21,789 bases of DNA from a virus. The notes beneath the pieces were generated by a model that had not been told where the DNA came from, made no database searches, and saw only the letters and a list, made by a program, of their open reading frames with translations. This document shows, one piece after another, positions 8,557 to 16,581 of the stretch (position 1 is its first letter; each line of letters starts with the position of its first letter). The position numbers and the translations under genes were made by a program. The stretch covers positions 1 through 21,789 of IMG/VR virus record IMGVR_UViG_3300042465_006730. One strand, given 5' to 3'.

Positions 8557-9894
8557 TTAAGGTTTTAATATTTCATATTCTTTTGTGAAAAATGCTGAAC
8601 TTGCATTTATAATTGTTGTTTCTTCACCAGGTCCATTTCCTCTACCATTTTGAGGTGTATAAGTTGGTTTATCTATATCAGTTGTAGTTTGATCTTCACT
8701 ATCTTCTGTTGTAGCTGGATTTTCCATTTCTTTATTAGTTTCATCTGCTACTTCTTCAATAGTTTTATCTGTATCTTCTGCCTGCTCTGATAAGATTGCC
8801 AATGGAGTTAACTGGTCAAAGTATAATTCTAAATCATCGTAACCACCCTCTGTTAATGCTTTATCTAATGCGTTTAAGATAATGTTTTGGAAAGGTCCTA
8901 CTGTCATTGTTTGTAAGATACTGAATGCAGTTTTCATTTCCTCTGATTGAGAACTAAAACCATTACCCTTATCTCTGATACCGAATAACAAAGGAGAAGT
9001 AATTCTATGCGATACTAAGATTCTATCTTGTGCGTATGTTGCAACGTAATCAAATTTCTCATGTAAGTTATCAATCTGAATTACATCAATAGTTGGTTTA
9101 GTAGAAGGGTCATCATTAAAAGATGTCATAAATCTACCTGCATTCTTAGTGCCTGTAAATTTAGCCTGAATTAAATCCTCAATAGTTTGTCTTTCTTCAG
9201 GTGCAGGTATACCGTTATTAAAGTTTACCATTACCGCTGGAAAGAAACCATTCTCAATATTGTTTAGATGTAAGTTACTTAATTCTGCTTCTACAAATGA
9301 ATACTGCAATGAACTAACCCAATCAGGTAGTGAATAGTAATATAAACCAGGTGTATAGTTTTTGATGTATAGTATTTCCATCTTATCGTTAGAAGTACCA
9401 AATGCAGCTATTTTCTTTTTGTTTTTAACTGCTCTCATATCTAACCAATCTGTACAATAGTAATAGTTTTCTACTTTAGGATTAGTATATATCTTTTCTG
9501 CTCTTATATACTGAACAGGTACGTGATACATTTTGATTATCTTAGTATGTTCATCATTCCAATAAACTTGGTATGCTGCATTACCATATAGTTTCAAATC
9601 AAACGATACTCTTTTAGTTTCTTCCTGTGGAATTATTTTCTGTAAGATTGTATTATACTCTTCGTTTTTACTGTATAATCCTTTTCCATATACTAAATCT
9701 GCAATACCCTCTATACATGCCGCTGTTGTAGTAGATGTTGTATGTGCTAGTGTTAATGCTTGGAAGAAATCATCTTGTCCAAATACACCGAATGGAACCC
9801 ATTGATGACGTGTTTTAGTATCTTCTATTATATTAGGTAAATCTTGTACTCCTAAATTAACTACTGAAAAGGTTTGATTAAATTTTTTGCTCAT
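8557..9894 (-). CDS. Portal protein
   Basis: This is a 445-aa protein of the size expected for a phage portal. Portal-like features are an early helix with IEGIADLVYGKGLYS, then FDLKLYGNAAYQVYWN (the conserved 'family/G-N-A' strand), a KMYHVPVQYIRAEK strand pair and a long central helix region. The segment RILVSHRITSPLLFGIRDKGNGFSS fits the portal stem/clip motif (VSHR-x-x-x-PLLFGI) seen in portals of Bacteroidota phages. The C-terminal ~70 residues are acidic and Thr/Pro-rich, probably disordered. The portal forms the dodecameric ring through which DNA enters and leaves the head. Here it lies after the capsid and tail-tube genes rather than directly after the terminase, which is atypical. 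The next gene is a connector. Confidence 0.8.
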   Translation of the reverse strand: MSKKFNQTFSVVNLGVQDLPNIIEDTKTRHQWVPFGVFGQDDFFQALTLAHTTSTTTAACIEGIADLVYGKGLYSKNEEYNTILQKIIPQEETKRVSFDLKLYGNAAYQVYWNDEHTKIIKMYHVPVQYIRAEKIYTNPKVENYYYCTDWLDMRAVKNKKKIAAFGTSNDKMEILYIKNYTPGLYYYSLPDWVSSLQYSFVEAELSNLHLNNIENGFFPAVMVNFNNGIPAPEERQTIEDLIQAKFTGTKNAGRFMTSFNDDPSTKPTIDVIQIDNLHEKFDYVATYAQDRILVSHRITSPLLFGIRDKGNGFSSQSEEMKTAFSILQTMTVGPFQNIILNALDKALTEGGYDDLELYFDQLTPLAILSEQAEDTDKTIEEVADETNKEMENPATTEDSEDQTTTDIDKPTYTPQNGRGNGPGEETTIINASSAFFTKEYEILKP

Positions 9895-9895
9895 A

Positions 9896-10255
9896 TTATA
9901 GTATTATGTATTCATTTGATGATACATTTGAAACATATCCATCATTTTGGTTTGTGTAAACTGATTTTAATTCATTTGTAATACTCTGTGATGCAAAGAC
10001 CTGAATAGACCCATGCCATATAGAAGATGTATTATTAAGTATTATTGCTCTAAATTCTTGTCCTATATTTGGATTTGCTATACTTGCTGTAAAACTTAAC
10101 ATACTTTCATAACTGTTATAAGTTACTCCACTTAAACTTGCAGTAGTATTTACTTGAGTTGTCATATCCTGCAAAGACATTGTGAAATTTGAAGATGCAC
10201 TTGGTTCAGTTCTTATTGTATATTCATTACTACCAGATATTATATAAGTAAGCAT
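9896..10255 (-). CDS. Small beta-rich structural protein of unknown role
   Basis: I do not recognise a named family for this 119-aa protein. It has alternating polar/hydrophobic strands throughout (MLTYIISGSNEYTIRT, NFTMSLQDM, LSFTASIANP, EFRAIILNN, IWHGSIQVFASQS) and a Ser/Asn-rich C-terminus, suggesting an all-beta fold. No Cys, signal peptide or membrane segment is seen. It is the first gene after the promoter at 10325-10356 and ends 1 nt before the portal start, so it heads the portal-to-tail transcription block. Its place suggests a virion component such as a minor head or decoration protein, but this is only inferred from context. The leader carries the GGTGTTAAAGA motif 18 nt upstream of the ATG. 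Confidence 0.7.
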   Translation of the reverse strand: MLTYIISGSNEYTIRTEPSASSNFTMSLQDMTTQVNTTASLSGVTYNSYESMLSFTASIANPNIGQEFRAIILNNTSSIWHGSIQVFASQSITNELKSVYTNQNDGYVSNVSSNEYIIL

Positions 10256-10273
10256 TAGCTATTAGTTTTCTTA

Positions 10274-10284
10274 TCTTTAACACC
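10274..10284 (-). promoter_or_regulatory. Leader motif GGTGTTAAAGA (copy 1)
   Basis: The minus-strand 11-mer GGTGTTAAAGA lies 18 nt before the ATG at 10255, within the predicted 5' UTR made from the promoter at 10325-10356. Identical 11-mers lie 17 nt before the ATG at 12784 and 13 nt before the ATG at 16866. Flanks also agree (a preceding purine-rich stretch and a following A-rich stretch). It may be an RNA or operator element. It is too far from the start codon for a normal Shine-Dalgarno site. Confidence 0.5.
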
Positions 10285-10324
10285 ACTTTATCTAATAATA
10301 ATTACTAACTAAGCTTTCTATACT

Positions 10325-10356
10325 CAAAGTTACATTATTTTTTCCACATTTCCAAA
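10325..10356 (-). promoter_or_regulatory. Bacteroidota-type sigma-70 promoter
   Basis: On the minus strand TTTG (10356-10353) is followed after 20 nt by TAACTTTG (10332-10325). This matches the Bacteroidota housekeeping promoter consensus TTTG ... TAnnTTTG with the expected spacing. Transcription would begin about 5-8 nt downstream and give a 5' UTR of roughly 60 nt before the ATG at 10255. It lies in the window's largest gene-free gap and would drive the portal-to-tail block. Confidence 0.7.
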
Positions 10357-10373
10357 TTTATTTTGACATAATA

Positions 10374-10402
10374 ATAGCTACCCCCTAATAGAGAGTAGCT
10401 AT
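10374..10402 (-). terminator. 12-bp hairpin between tail-tube gene and promoter (possible terminator)
   Basis: The minus-strand RNA folds as ATAGCUACUCUC / UAUUA loop / GGGGGUAGCUAU: 12 pairs, two of them G-U. On the plus strand the same positions would be A-C mismatches, so selection appears to act on the minus-strand RNA. It lies 28 nt after the tube-gene stop and just before the promoter. The following sequence is only moderately U-rich, so it may be a weak terminator or an mRNA-end stabiliser. Confidence 0.55.
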
Positions 10403-10429
10403 ATAATATTTTTACAATGTGCTTACTAA

Positions 10430-10987
10430 TTAAGCTGCACTTCCAGTTACAACAGTAGGAACGTTTCCAACTGATGCGAATGGATTTGTTGAAGTTGAAC
10501 CAGAGATGAATTGTGCTGGTAATGGTTCCATACCTGTCAAAGTGATTGAATAACCGTAAAGGTCACCTAATCCTGCGCCAGTTTGAATTGTTCCACCAGT
10601 CAAATCTACACCTTCTGTTAAACCTGCAACCAATGCTTCACCATTAGTTGTCCAAATAATAGCAACCGGTCTTCCGTATGCCATAAGTTTTAACTGAGTA
10701 GTCATTTCAGGAGTTAATTTCTTTAAGTTCAAAGTTAATTCTTGACTAAAGAAAGTTGTTCCGTTATCTCTACTTGAGTTTACAGTTTCAGTATAAGCAC
10801 TATTGCCTTTTAATTGGTAGTAGTAAACAGTTGAACCGCTAGGGAAAGATGTTACTTCACCATTTGCATTAATTGTAAATGTTGGTTGGTAAGAAGATGA
10901 AGGATAGTTCATAAAATAAACTCCCTGCAATCCACCTACTGACTCTTTACAAACTTCTTGTCTACCTGCTGATAAATTACAAGCCAT
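10430..10987 (-). CDS. Major tail (tube) protein
   Basis: This is a 185-aa protein. The N-terminus has CKESVGGLQGVYFMNY, a pattern (C-K-x-x-x-GG-[IL]-x-x-V-Y) that I know from major tail proteins of Bacteroidota phages. It then has FTINANGEVTSF, a DNGTTFFSQELTLNLKKLTP strand-helix, LKLMAYGRPVAIIW, and the segment TGAGLGDLYGYSITLTGMEP typical of the family's C-terminal strands. Size and beta content fit a long-tail tube subunit. It directly follows the capsid gene, an abundant-product pairing, and is bracketed by hairpins (11023-11044 upstream, 10374-10402 downstream). The leader contains a run of ten A (minus strand, 10997-11006) before ATG, a typical A-rich Bacteroidota start region. Confidence 0.75.
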   Translation of the reverse strand: MACNLSAGRQEVCKESVGGLQGVYFMNYPSSSYQPTFTINANGEVTSFPSGSTVYYYQLKGNSAYTETVNSSRDNGTTFFSQELTLNLKKLTPEMTTQLKLMAYGRPVAIIWTTNGEALVAGLTEGVDLTGGTIQTGAGLGDLYGYSITLTGMEPLPAQFISGSTSTNPFASVGNVPTVVTGSAA

Positions 10988-11022
10988 AGTATTTCGTTTT
11001 TTTTTTGTTTAGTTAAAATAGT

Positions 11023-11044
11023 GGTGAGGTTTTTACACCCCACC
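11023..11044 (-). terminator. 7-bp GC-rich hairpin between capsid and tail-tube genes
   Basis: The minus-strand RNA GGUGGGG / UGUAAAAA loop / CCUCACC forms seven pairs, one G-U. On the plus strand that pair would be an A-C mismatch. It lies in the 91-nt gap between the capsid stop and the tube start and is followed by ACUAUUUUAAC, a weak U tract. It could attenuate readthrough into the tube gene or stabilise the capsid mRNA end. Confidence 0.45.
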
Positions 11045-11062
11045 TATCTATTAGTTATTTTT

Positions 11063-11081
11063 TAATCTAATTTATAGATTA
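11063..11081 (-). other. AT-rich inverted repeat at the capsid stop codon
   Basis: TAATCTA and TAGATTA form a 7-bp stem with a 5-nt loop, and the stem includes the capsid gene's stop codon. The downstream minus-strand sequence is A-rich rather than U-rich, so it does not look like an intrinsic terminator. Confidence 0.4.
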
Positions 11082-12044
11082 GAATGCTCCGTAGTAAACT
11101 ACATCACCATTGATACCTACAACTGTACCAGCTGTATATCTCATTATAATTCTGTAATTTTGAGAACCATCAATGTTACTCATATCCAATACTTTAACTT
11201 CATTGTAATCAGATAATAAACCTGTACCGAAGTGTAAGTTAGATTTTTGAGCTGCAACTACTTTAGATGCACTCATACCAGGACAAAGAACGATTTCAAT
11301 ACCGTTGAAGTTGAATGGTTTCTCACCAACGTTCATTTGGTTGTTCCAACCGTTTGCACCTACTGCACCACCAGCTAATGCTTGTTGGTAAGCTTTTGCT
11401 ACGTTTGTAGGAACATACAATAATAAATCTTCTTTTCCGTAAACTGTATCAGGAATAGTATTTACTACTGAATCCAATACTGATAATACGTTAGCTGAAG
11501 TGATAGAACCAGAGATAACTGTTGATCCACTCTTTGCAGAGATTACACCAGTTGATGCTGCGATTGATGCAGATAATGCTGTTTCAAAACCACCGAATTG
11601 ACCGTTAGTTGCGTTAACACCTTGCCAAATAGAGATTTCAGTTGCCTGAGCTACGATACCACCTACATAAGAAATTAAGTAATCGTTGAATGATGCTGGA
11701 ATAGTATCAAACGCTGAGAAACCTAATTGTAATGCTTGCCAAGAATCTACGAACTCTTGCTTACATAATTGTAAGTTAACTTGTAACTCTTTTGGAGTTA
11801 ATACTGCTTCAGATAATGCTACTGAGCCAGATGTTGTGAAATCGCAACTTGCATCATTTACGATGTTAGCTACTGCAATTCTTTGAATTACTTCTTTGAA
11901 TTTCACATTTGGGTGTATCGTTACATACTTGTTATCTAAAGTTTTTGCTGATAACAAAGCCGCTGCGATATACTGACCTGCAAATTCACCAGCATATGTG
12001 TTCTGTGTGAATGTAGGTTGTTGAAAGTTTTGTACTTTTTTCAT
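11079..12044 (-). CDS. Major capsid protein
   Basis: This is a 321-aa protein. The N-terminus (MKKVQNFQQPTFTQNTYAGE) leads into GQYIAAALLSAKTLDNKYVTIHPNVKFKEVIQ and LTPKELQVNLQLCKQEFVDSW. The combination of 'TLxxxxVTIxPNVKxKxVI' with a 'VNLxxCKxxFxxxW' helix is one I associate with HK97-fold major capsid proteins of Bacteroidota phages. The C-terminus (GTVVGINGDVVYYGAF) fits the beta-rich P-domain end. It follows the scaffold-like gene and precedes the tail tube, as expected for the head module. Codons are noticeably more uniform and less A/T-extreme than in neighbours (many GCT, GTA and GGT codons), consistent with high expression. No prohead-protease gene is recognised nearby. Confidence 0.85.
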   Translation of the reverse strand: MKKVQNFQQPTFTQNTYAGEFAGQYIAAALLSAKTLDNKYVTIHPNVKFKEVIQRIAVANIVNDASCDFTTSGSVALSEAVLTPKELQVNLQLCKQEFVDSWQALQLGFSAFDTIPASFNDYLISYVGGIVAQATEISIWQGVNATNGQFGGFETALSASIAASTGVISAKSGSTVISGSITSANVLSVLDSVVNTIPDTVYGKEDLLLYVPTNVAKAYQQALAGGAVGANGWNNQMNVGEKPFNFNGIEIVLCPGMSASKVVAAQKSNLHFGTGLLSDYNEVKVLDMSNIDGSQNYRIIMRYTAGTVVGINGDVVYYGAF

Positions 12045-12070
12045 TTTTGAAAATATTTTTTGTTTATTAA

Positions 12071-12784
12071 TTATTTATATAATTTAGATAAGAAAGATGC
12101 TTGCGCGTTTTCTACTTTCTTACCAAAGTTATTTCTGTTTGTTTGTGCAAATTTTGCAACTTCTTCAATTGGAGCACCATCTAATTTTGGTAACTCTTCT
12201 TCATCTACTTCTTCCATCATTGTGTTTGGAACTAATGAACTTACTTCCATACCTTCAGATGGGAATGCTGATGTAAATTTCTCCATCATATCTTGCATTC
12301 TTTTTTCCATCTCATCAATTCTATATCCTAATCTTATAATTGGATCTTCTGATGGTTCACCTGCTTCTACTGTGTTAGATTTATCCTCTTCAGTTGTGTT
12401 AGGTAATCCTTTTGCTTCCTTAGTTTCAGCTTCCATTTCAATATCTTTTTCTTCTTTAACGTCAGCTTCTTTATCAACTACTTCTTCTTTCATTTTTTCG
12501 TTTTCTAATTCAACGTTTTCTCTTTCAACGATGATACCATCTTTAGTCATAATTTTAATTAATACTTCGTTTCCTTCAGTATCTCTTAAACTAATTTCAT
12601 GTTCACCGTCTGGTGCTGGAGATTTAGTTCCATCTTCTGATACCACTTCTACTTTCTCACCTACATCAAATGTTGGAGATTGTAAAATTGTTCCATCTGC
12701 TAATTTAGCATCTACGAAATCCATAACTTCGTTATCCATTGCTAACAAAGTCATAATTCTATTTAATACGCTTTTTGAGTTCAT
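12071..12784 (-). CDS. Probable capsid scaffolding protein
   Basis: This is a strongly acidic 237-aa protein. Residues about 20-90 form a small beta module with KLADGTIL, VGEKVEVVSEDG, SPAPDGEHEI and KDGIIVE; the 'PAPDGEHEL' pattern recurs in proteins encoded just upstream of capsid genes in Bacteroidota phages. Residues about 90-145 are Glu/Lys-rich and likely disordered or helical. The segment 150-172 (RLGYRIDEMEKRMQDMMEKF) is a predicted coiled coil. The C-terminus (NAQASFLSKLYK) is basic, as in many scaffolds that bind capsid through a C-terminal helix. It lies 26 nt upstream of the capsid start. Scaffold is the best fit by position and composition; a decoration role for the beta module is an alternative. 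Confidence 0.65.
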   Translation of the reverse strand: MNSKSVLNRIMTLLAMDNEVMDFVDAKLADGTILQSPTFDVGEKVEVVSEDGTKSPAPDGEHEISLRDTEGNEVLIKIMTKDGIIVERENVELENEKMKEEVVDKEADVKEEKDIEMEAETKEAKGLPNTTEEDKSNTVEAGEPSEDPIIRLGYRIDEMEKRMQDMMEKFTSAFPSEGMEVSSLVPNTMMEEVDEEELPKLDGAPIEEVAKFAQTNRNNFGKKVENAQASFLSKLYK

Positions 12785-12801
12785 ATCTTTTGTGTTTTAA
12801 G

Positions 12802-12828
12802 TCTTTAACACCACTTTTGTATGGTGTA
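12802..12828 (-). promoter_or_regulatory. Leader hairpin with GGTGTTAAAGA motif (copy 2)
   Basis: The minus strand reads ACACCA, an 8-nt loop, then TGGTGT, a perfect 6-bp stem. The 3' arm runs into GGTGTTAAAGA (12812-12802), which ends 17 nt before the ATG of the scaffold-like gene. The 11-mer is identical to those at 10274-10284 and 16880-16890. The 57-nt gap holds no gene. Confidence 0.5.
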
Positions 12829-12840
12829 GTTATTTTTTGG

Positions 12841-13038
12841 TTAATTTAATCGTTTTGTTATATCTGTTAGGTTATTGTATTCATCTGCTAAATCATCGTT
12901 CCTTAGTTTCAGTTCTTTATTCTGATATTCTAAGAACTTTATTACCGCCTGTAAATACTCAACTTCACTTTTAAGTTCTGTGTTTTCCTCTTCGGCTAAC
13001 TCCAGCATTACTTCTAATATTGCTGTATTCTCATTCAT
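12841..13038 (-). CDS. Small coiled-coil protein
   Basis: This is a 65-aa acidic protein that looks like one continuous coiled coil: leucines and isoleucines recur at heptad-like spacing through LEVMLELAEEENTELKSEV and IKFLEYQNKELKLRNDDL. It contains no Cys and no membrane segment. It begins 1 nt after the fibre gene's stop, so it is probably translated by coupling, and it precedes the scaffold leader by 56 nt. I do not recognise a family. A second coiled-coil protein of similar size (74 aa) lies just before the tail-chaperone gene. Possible roles are fibre trimerisation, assembly chaperone or head scaffolding cofactor, none supported beyond position. Confidence 0.7.
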   Translation of the reverse strand: MNENTAILEVMLELAEEENTELKSEVEYLQAVIKFLEYQNKELKLRNDDLADEYNNLTDITKRLN

Positions 13039-13039
13039 A

Positions 13040-16000
13040 TTATGATGCGTTTATAATCATATATCCTACTACATCTGCATCACCATTATGATTTGATGTT
13101 ATAGTAAATGTGCCACTACCTTTTGAACTAACTGCAACATATCCGTTTGAATGGTTAAGAGTTTGTTTAGTTATTAATATAATAGAGTTTGCAGTTACAT
13201 TTGAGTTTGATACTGTTACTGTACCTGGATTACCACCATCTAATGTTGCAATTCCTGTTTGTTTATTAGAACCTGATGGTAAGTATAATTGATTATTATT
13301 ATTATTTGGTGCTATATAGATACTACTACTTACTATTTGAGTTTGTGTAAATGTATTACTTTCTAATGATGCAAATGTATTTTGTCCGTTTAAGTTTAAT
13401 GAGCCTGTAATTGTAACACTACCTGTTGCAATAATTGCATTACTACTAGCTGCATTATTTCCATTTACTATTAATGCCGGCTTACCACCACCTACTGATT
13501 GAGAAACATACATTCCTTTATCAACATATACACTTCTATTATATGCAGTATCTGCTCTGAAATCCATTATCATTGCAGTTCCTAAATAATCTAAACCTAC
13601 TTTGTTTGCACCACCACCACTTCCGGTAATAGTAGAACCACTCATTAAAGAGAAGTAAGTAGAACCACCGCCAGGTAAAGATAATGTTCCGTTTGTTTGT
13701 AATCCCCATTGGAATTCAGAACCCGTATATGCGTTTAATTGGTTTGCGGTTAAGTTTACGTTGAATGCGTATGGTTGTCCTTGATATTGATAAACTTGTA
13801 AACTATCCTTACCATATTGAGTTGCAAATACACCAGGTACACTTCCTGTTGATTGTTGATTGTATTGAATATTAGTTGTACCAAAACCTGTCAATAATAT
13901 TTTAGATGCTGTTATTTCTCCATTTGAATCAATTGATAAATTAGAACCTGTTACTATTAAACTACCTGTTATAGTTTGATTACCATTAAATGAATTACTT
14001 CCGGTTGTTGCGAATGAACTTGTATTAACAGTTCCTACTGCAACACCATTTACTAACAAACTACCTGATATACTAACTACTGATGCACTATCAATTGATA
14101 ATGCTGTTTTTCTATTTGATGTTGATGTACCGGTACCTACTGCAAATATTGTTTTACCACTATCTGCTAATCCTGCATTAATATCATTGTATCTACCAAA
14201 GAATGCACCACCTTGATTAGTTGTATCTGCTACTGATTGTGCTCCACTAACAATTAAGTTATAACCATATACTATTTCATTTCTTAATCCTGCTAAATCA
14301 GTTCCTACTGCATCTGCTTGAATTGTAATTGCACTACCACCTAATAAGTTTGCTACAATTGGTCTACTTACGTTTGTTGAAGGAGAACCTCCTGCATTAA
14401 TTGTAATATTTTGTCCAGCAGTTAGGTTAGAAGCTAATGTTAATGAGTTATTACTACCTGTATGGAAGTAATTATTATTAACTGTTGTTCCACCTAATAT
14501 AGTGTTTGTAGTTGTTAGTATTGATGAACTTGTATGATTTAATGTTAAACCACCTCCACCTACAATGTTATTATTAATTGTTGCAGCTACTGTTCCTGAT
14601 GTTAACCCATTTTGATTAGATGAAATAGTACCATTACTGATATTATTTTGCATCTGAACCGTACCACTCTGATGAAGTAATTGAATTGTAGTTGAGAAAT
14701 TATTATTAACAAAGAATGGTACTGCTATTGAAGAAGTAATAAAGTTCATTGATAATTGTCCAGTACCTATATTGGCCTGAACTGTTGGATTAAACAAAGA
14801 TTGTGTATGTAATAGTGGTATAACTGTAAGATAGTTATTGTTACCATTTACATATCCTCTATCAAATGCTCTCGCTCCAGCTAATGTTTTTACAGGATTG
14901 TGAAGTATATTATTACTTCCTGATATGATAACTGAGCCTGTTTGTGTTGAAAGTAAAGCAGTTCCACCAAATATTAAGTTTGATTGTGTTACCGCGTTTG
15001 ATGCACTTATGTTATATTGTACTGCTCCACTTGCAAAGTTTTGCGAAAATAATTCTATCAAAGATGATGTTGGATTACTTACAATTGCACCTAATATAGT
15101 TTGGTCTCCGGTAAATGTGTTTGAACCTGTTGTTGCAAAACTACCGGTATCAATACTTCCACCACCACCTGGTATAGTAATTGATGCTGTTCCTGCACTT
15201 AATGTTGCAGTTACGCCAGCACCTAAGAAATTAAATGATGTTGCATCTCCTAATATCGTTCCTTCCTCTTGTACTGATACATTTCCACCACCACTACCAC
15301 TCACATTATTTATTCTATTACTTATACTTGCACTAAATGCTCCTAAACTTCCTGTCAATTCTTCAAAGTTTGCACTACCGCTAACACTTAATGATTGAGA
15401 TACAAAGAAAGGCGTTAATGCTGTTATTTTACCATCTGTATAGTTTGCTTTGTTTTGAAAACCAAATACTGCTGGATAAGTATCTAATGCATCATTATTT
15501 ATATAGATTGCTGGTCCTGTTGACCATCCACTAACACCACCACCAACTGCATCAACTAAAAAACCAATTTCATCGTTTGTTGCTATAACACTATTAAATA
15601 TTGCTGCTGGATTTAATCCTGCACTATTAGTTCCATTATTAGTATTTACACTATTTCGTAAGATTGTAGTTTGACCTGATGAGCCTGATACAATTATTCT
15701 TGGTGCAGTTGTTCCGCCCGTTGCTGATGAAGAAACGAATATTTGTCCTACAACCGTTAAATCAGTTGTTGAACTTCCTGATATAGTTACACTACCTGTT
15801 ATAGTTTGGTCACCAACAAATGAGTTACTACCTGTTGTTGCAAAACTTGCAGTATTGATTGAACTACCTGTGATTGCTAATATTCTACTATTCAATGAAG
15901 AACTGAATGGAATAAATTCTACACCTTGTATCCTTGTACCAGTTGATCCACTCAAAATTACATTTCCATTTTTAGCTGTTAAATTTACAAAATCAGACTC

Positions 16001-16561
16001 TAATCTTAATGTATTTGATGAAGATATATATGTTACTACTGGACCATACATAATACCATTACTGTCAAAATTATTATAGTTTTCAAATCTAAATGACCCG
16101 GTTGTAATAGGATTAAAGATTGTTAAATTACCATTTATAGTTTGATTACCTACAAATGTATTTGAACCTGTTGTTGCAAAAGTTGTATTCTTAAAATCTT
16201 GTGATGCAGTATATGCGTTAAAAGATGCAGTAGTTACTAAACTTCCTGTATCTACACTACTACCCGTTACTGAATTTATTCTACTACTAAACGATGCAGA
16301 ATCTGCTTTGTATTGAGACCCACTAAACGTTTGTAATAAACCTACTGATGTTGATATTGCGTTAACAGATGATGTAGTTGCTAATCCATCTATTCTACTA
16401 TCAAATGATGCACTATCAGTTGTGTAAGTATCTTGATTTACTGTATTAAGGATTACCGCATCGTTGTAATCTCTTAGGATTGCGGGAGTGATTGCTCCTG
16501 CGTTATTATTAGGGAAACTAGAATCATTTAATGCTTCTAATTGTGCTTTAGTTAAACCCAT
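13040..16561 (-). CDS. Long repetitive tail/virion fibre protein
   Basis: This is an 1173-aa protein rich in Ser, Gly, Thr and Asn. The N-terminus (MGLTKAQLEALNDSSFPNNN, then ITPAILRDYNDAVI) looks like a helical attachment segment. The rest is beta-helix-like, with TGS/SGS repeats. A signature block ATTGSNxFxGxQTIxG occurs four times, at about 16138-16180, 15799-15843, 15096-15139 and 13969-14012 (residues near 127, 239, 475 and 850), at uneven spacing. A Gly-rich hinge (GGGSIDTGS) precedes the third. The C-terminal ~85 residues (from QLYLPSGSNKQTG) form a compact beta tip. No endosialidase-type autoprotease motif is seen at the end. Such proteins are elongated trimeric fibres in known phages. 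Its location between the chaperone and scaffold genes, away from other tail genes, is odd. Confidence 0.75.
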   Translation of the reverse strand: MGLTKAQLEALNDSSFPNNNAGAITPAILRDYNDAVILNTVNQDTYTTDSASFDSRIDGLATTSSVNAISTSVGLLQTFSGSQYKADSASFSSRINSVTGSSVDTGSLVTTASFNAYTASQDFKNTTFATTGSNTFVGNQTINGNLTIFNPITTGSFRFENYNNFDSNGIMYGPVVTYISSSNTLRLESDFVNLTAKNGNVILSGSTGTRIQGVEFIPFSSSLNSRILAITGSSINTASFATTGSNSFVGDQTITGSVTISGSSTTDLTVVGQIFVSSSATGGTTAPRIIVSGSSGQTTILRNSVNTNNGTNSAGLNPAAIFNSVIATNDEIGFLVDAVGGGVSGWSTGPAIYINNDALDTYPAVFGFQNKANYTDGKITALTPFFVSQSLSVSGSANFEELTGSLGAFSASISNRINNVSGSGGGNVSVQEEGTILGDATSFNFLGAGVTATLSAGTASITIPGGGGSIDTGSFATTGSNTFTGDQTILGAIVSNPTSSLIELFSQNFASGAVQYNISASNAVTQSNLIFGGTALLSTQTGSVIISGSNNILHNPVKTLAGARAFDRGYVNGNNNYLTVIPLLHTQSLFNPTVQANIGTGQLSMNFITSSIAVPFFVNNNFSTTIQLLHQSGTVQMQNNISNGTISSNQNGLTSGTVAATINNNIVGGGGLTLNHTSSSILTTTNTILGGTTVNNNYFHTGSNNSLTLASNLTAGQNITINAGGSPSTNVSRPIVANLLGGSAITIQADAVGTDLAGLRNEIVYGYNLIVSGAQSVADTTNQGGAFFGRYNDINAGLADSGKTIFAVGTGTSTSNRKTALSIDSASVVSISGSLLVNGVAVGTVNTSSFATTGSNSFNGNQTITGSLIVTGSNLSIDSNGEITASKILLTGFGTTNIQYNQQSTGSVPGVFATQYGKDSLQVYQYQGQPYAFNVNLTANQLNAYTGSEFQWGLQTNGTLSLPGGGSTYFSLMSGSTITGSGGGANKVGLDYLGTAMIMDFRADTAYNRSVYVDKGMYVSQSVGGGKPALIVNGNNAASSNAIIATGSVTITGSLNLNGQNTFASLESNTFTQTQIVSSSIYIAPNNNNNQLYLPSGSNKQTGIATLDGGNPGTVTVSNSNVTANSIILITKQTLNHSNGYVAVSSKGSGTFTITSNHNGDADVVGYMIINAS

Positions 16562-16581
16562 ATTATCTATCTTTTATTTTA

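Noticed and set aside
12060-12800. 246-aa plus-strand open frame antisense to the scaffold-like gene
   Set aside because: It is the mirror of an acidic, Glu/Lys-codon-rich gene (GAA/AAA read backwards as TTC/TTT), giving a Ser/Phe/Ile-rich low-complexity product. The minus-strand protein is coherent and fits its place before the capsid gene.
14925-15398. 157-aa plus-strand frame within the fibre gene
   Set aside because: Its Pro/Val/Leu-rich product arises from antisense reading of Gly/Thr/Ser codons in the fibre; it has no recognisable domain or leader.
13040-16561. Considered a diversity-generating retroelement target in the fibre (and in the left-end gene)
   Set aside because: There is no reverse transcriptase gene and no template/variable repeat pair with adenine-biased differences in the window.
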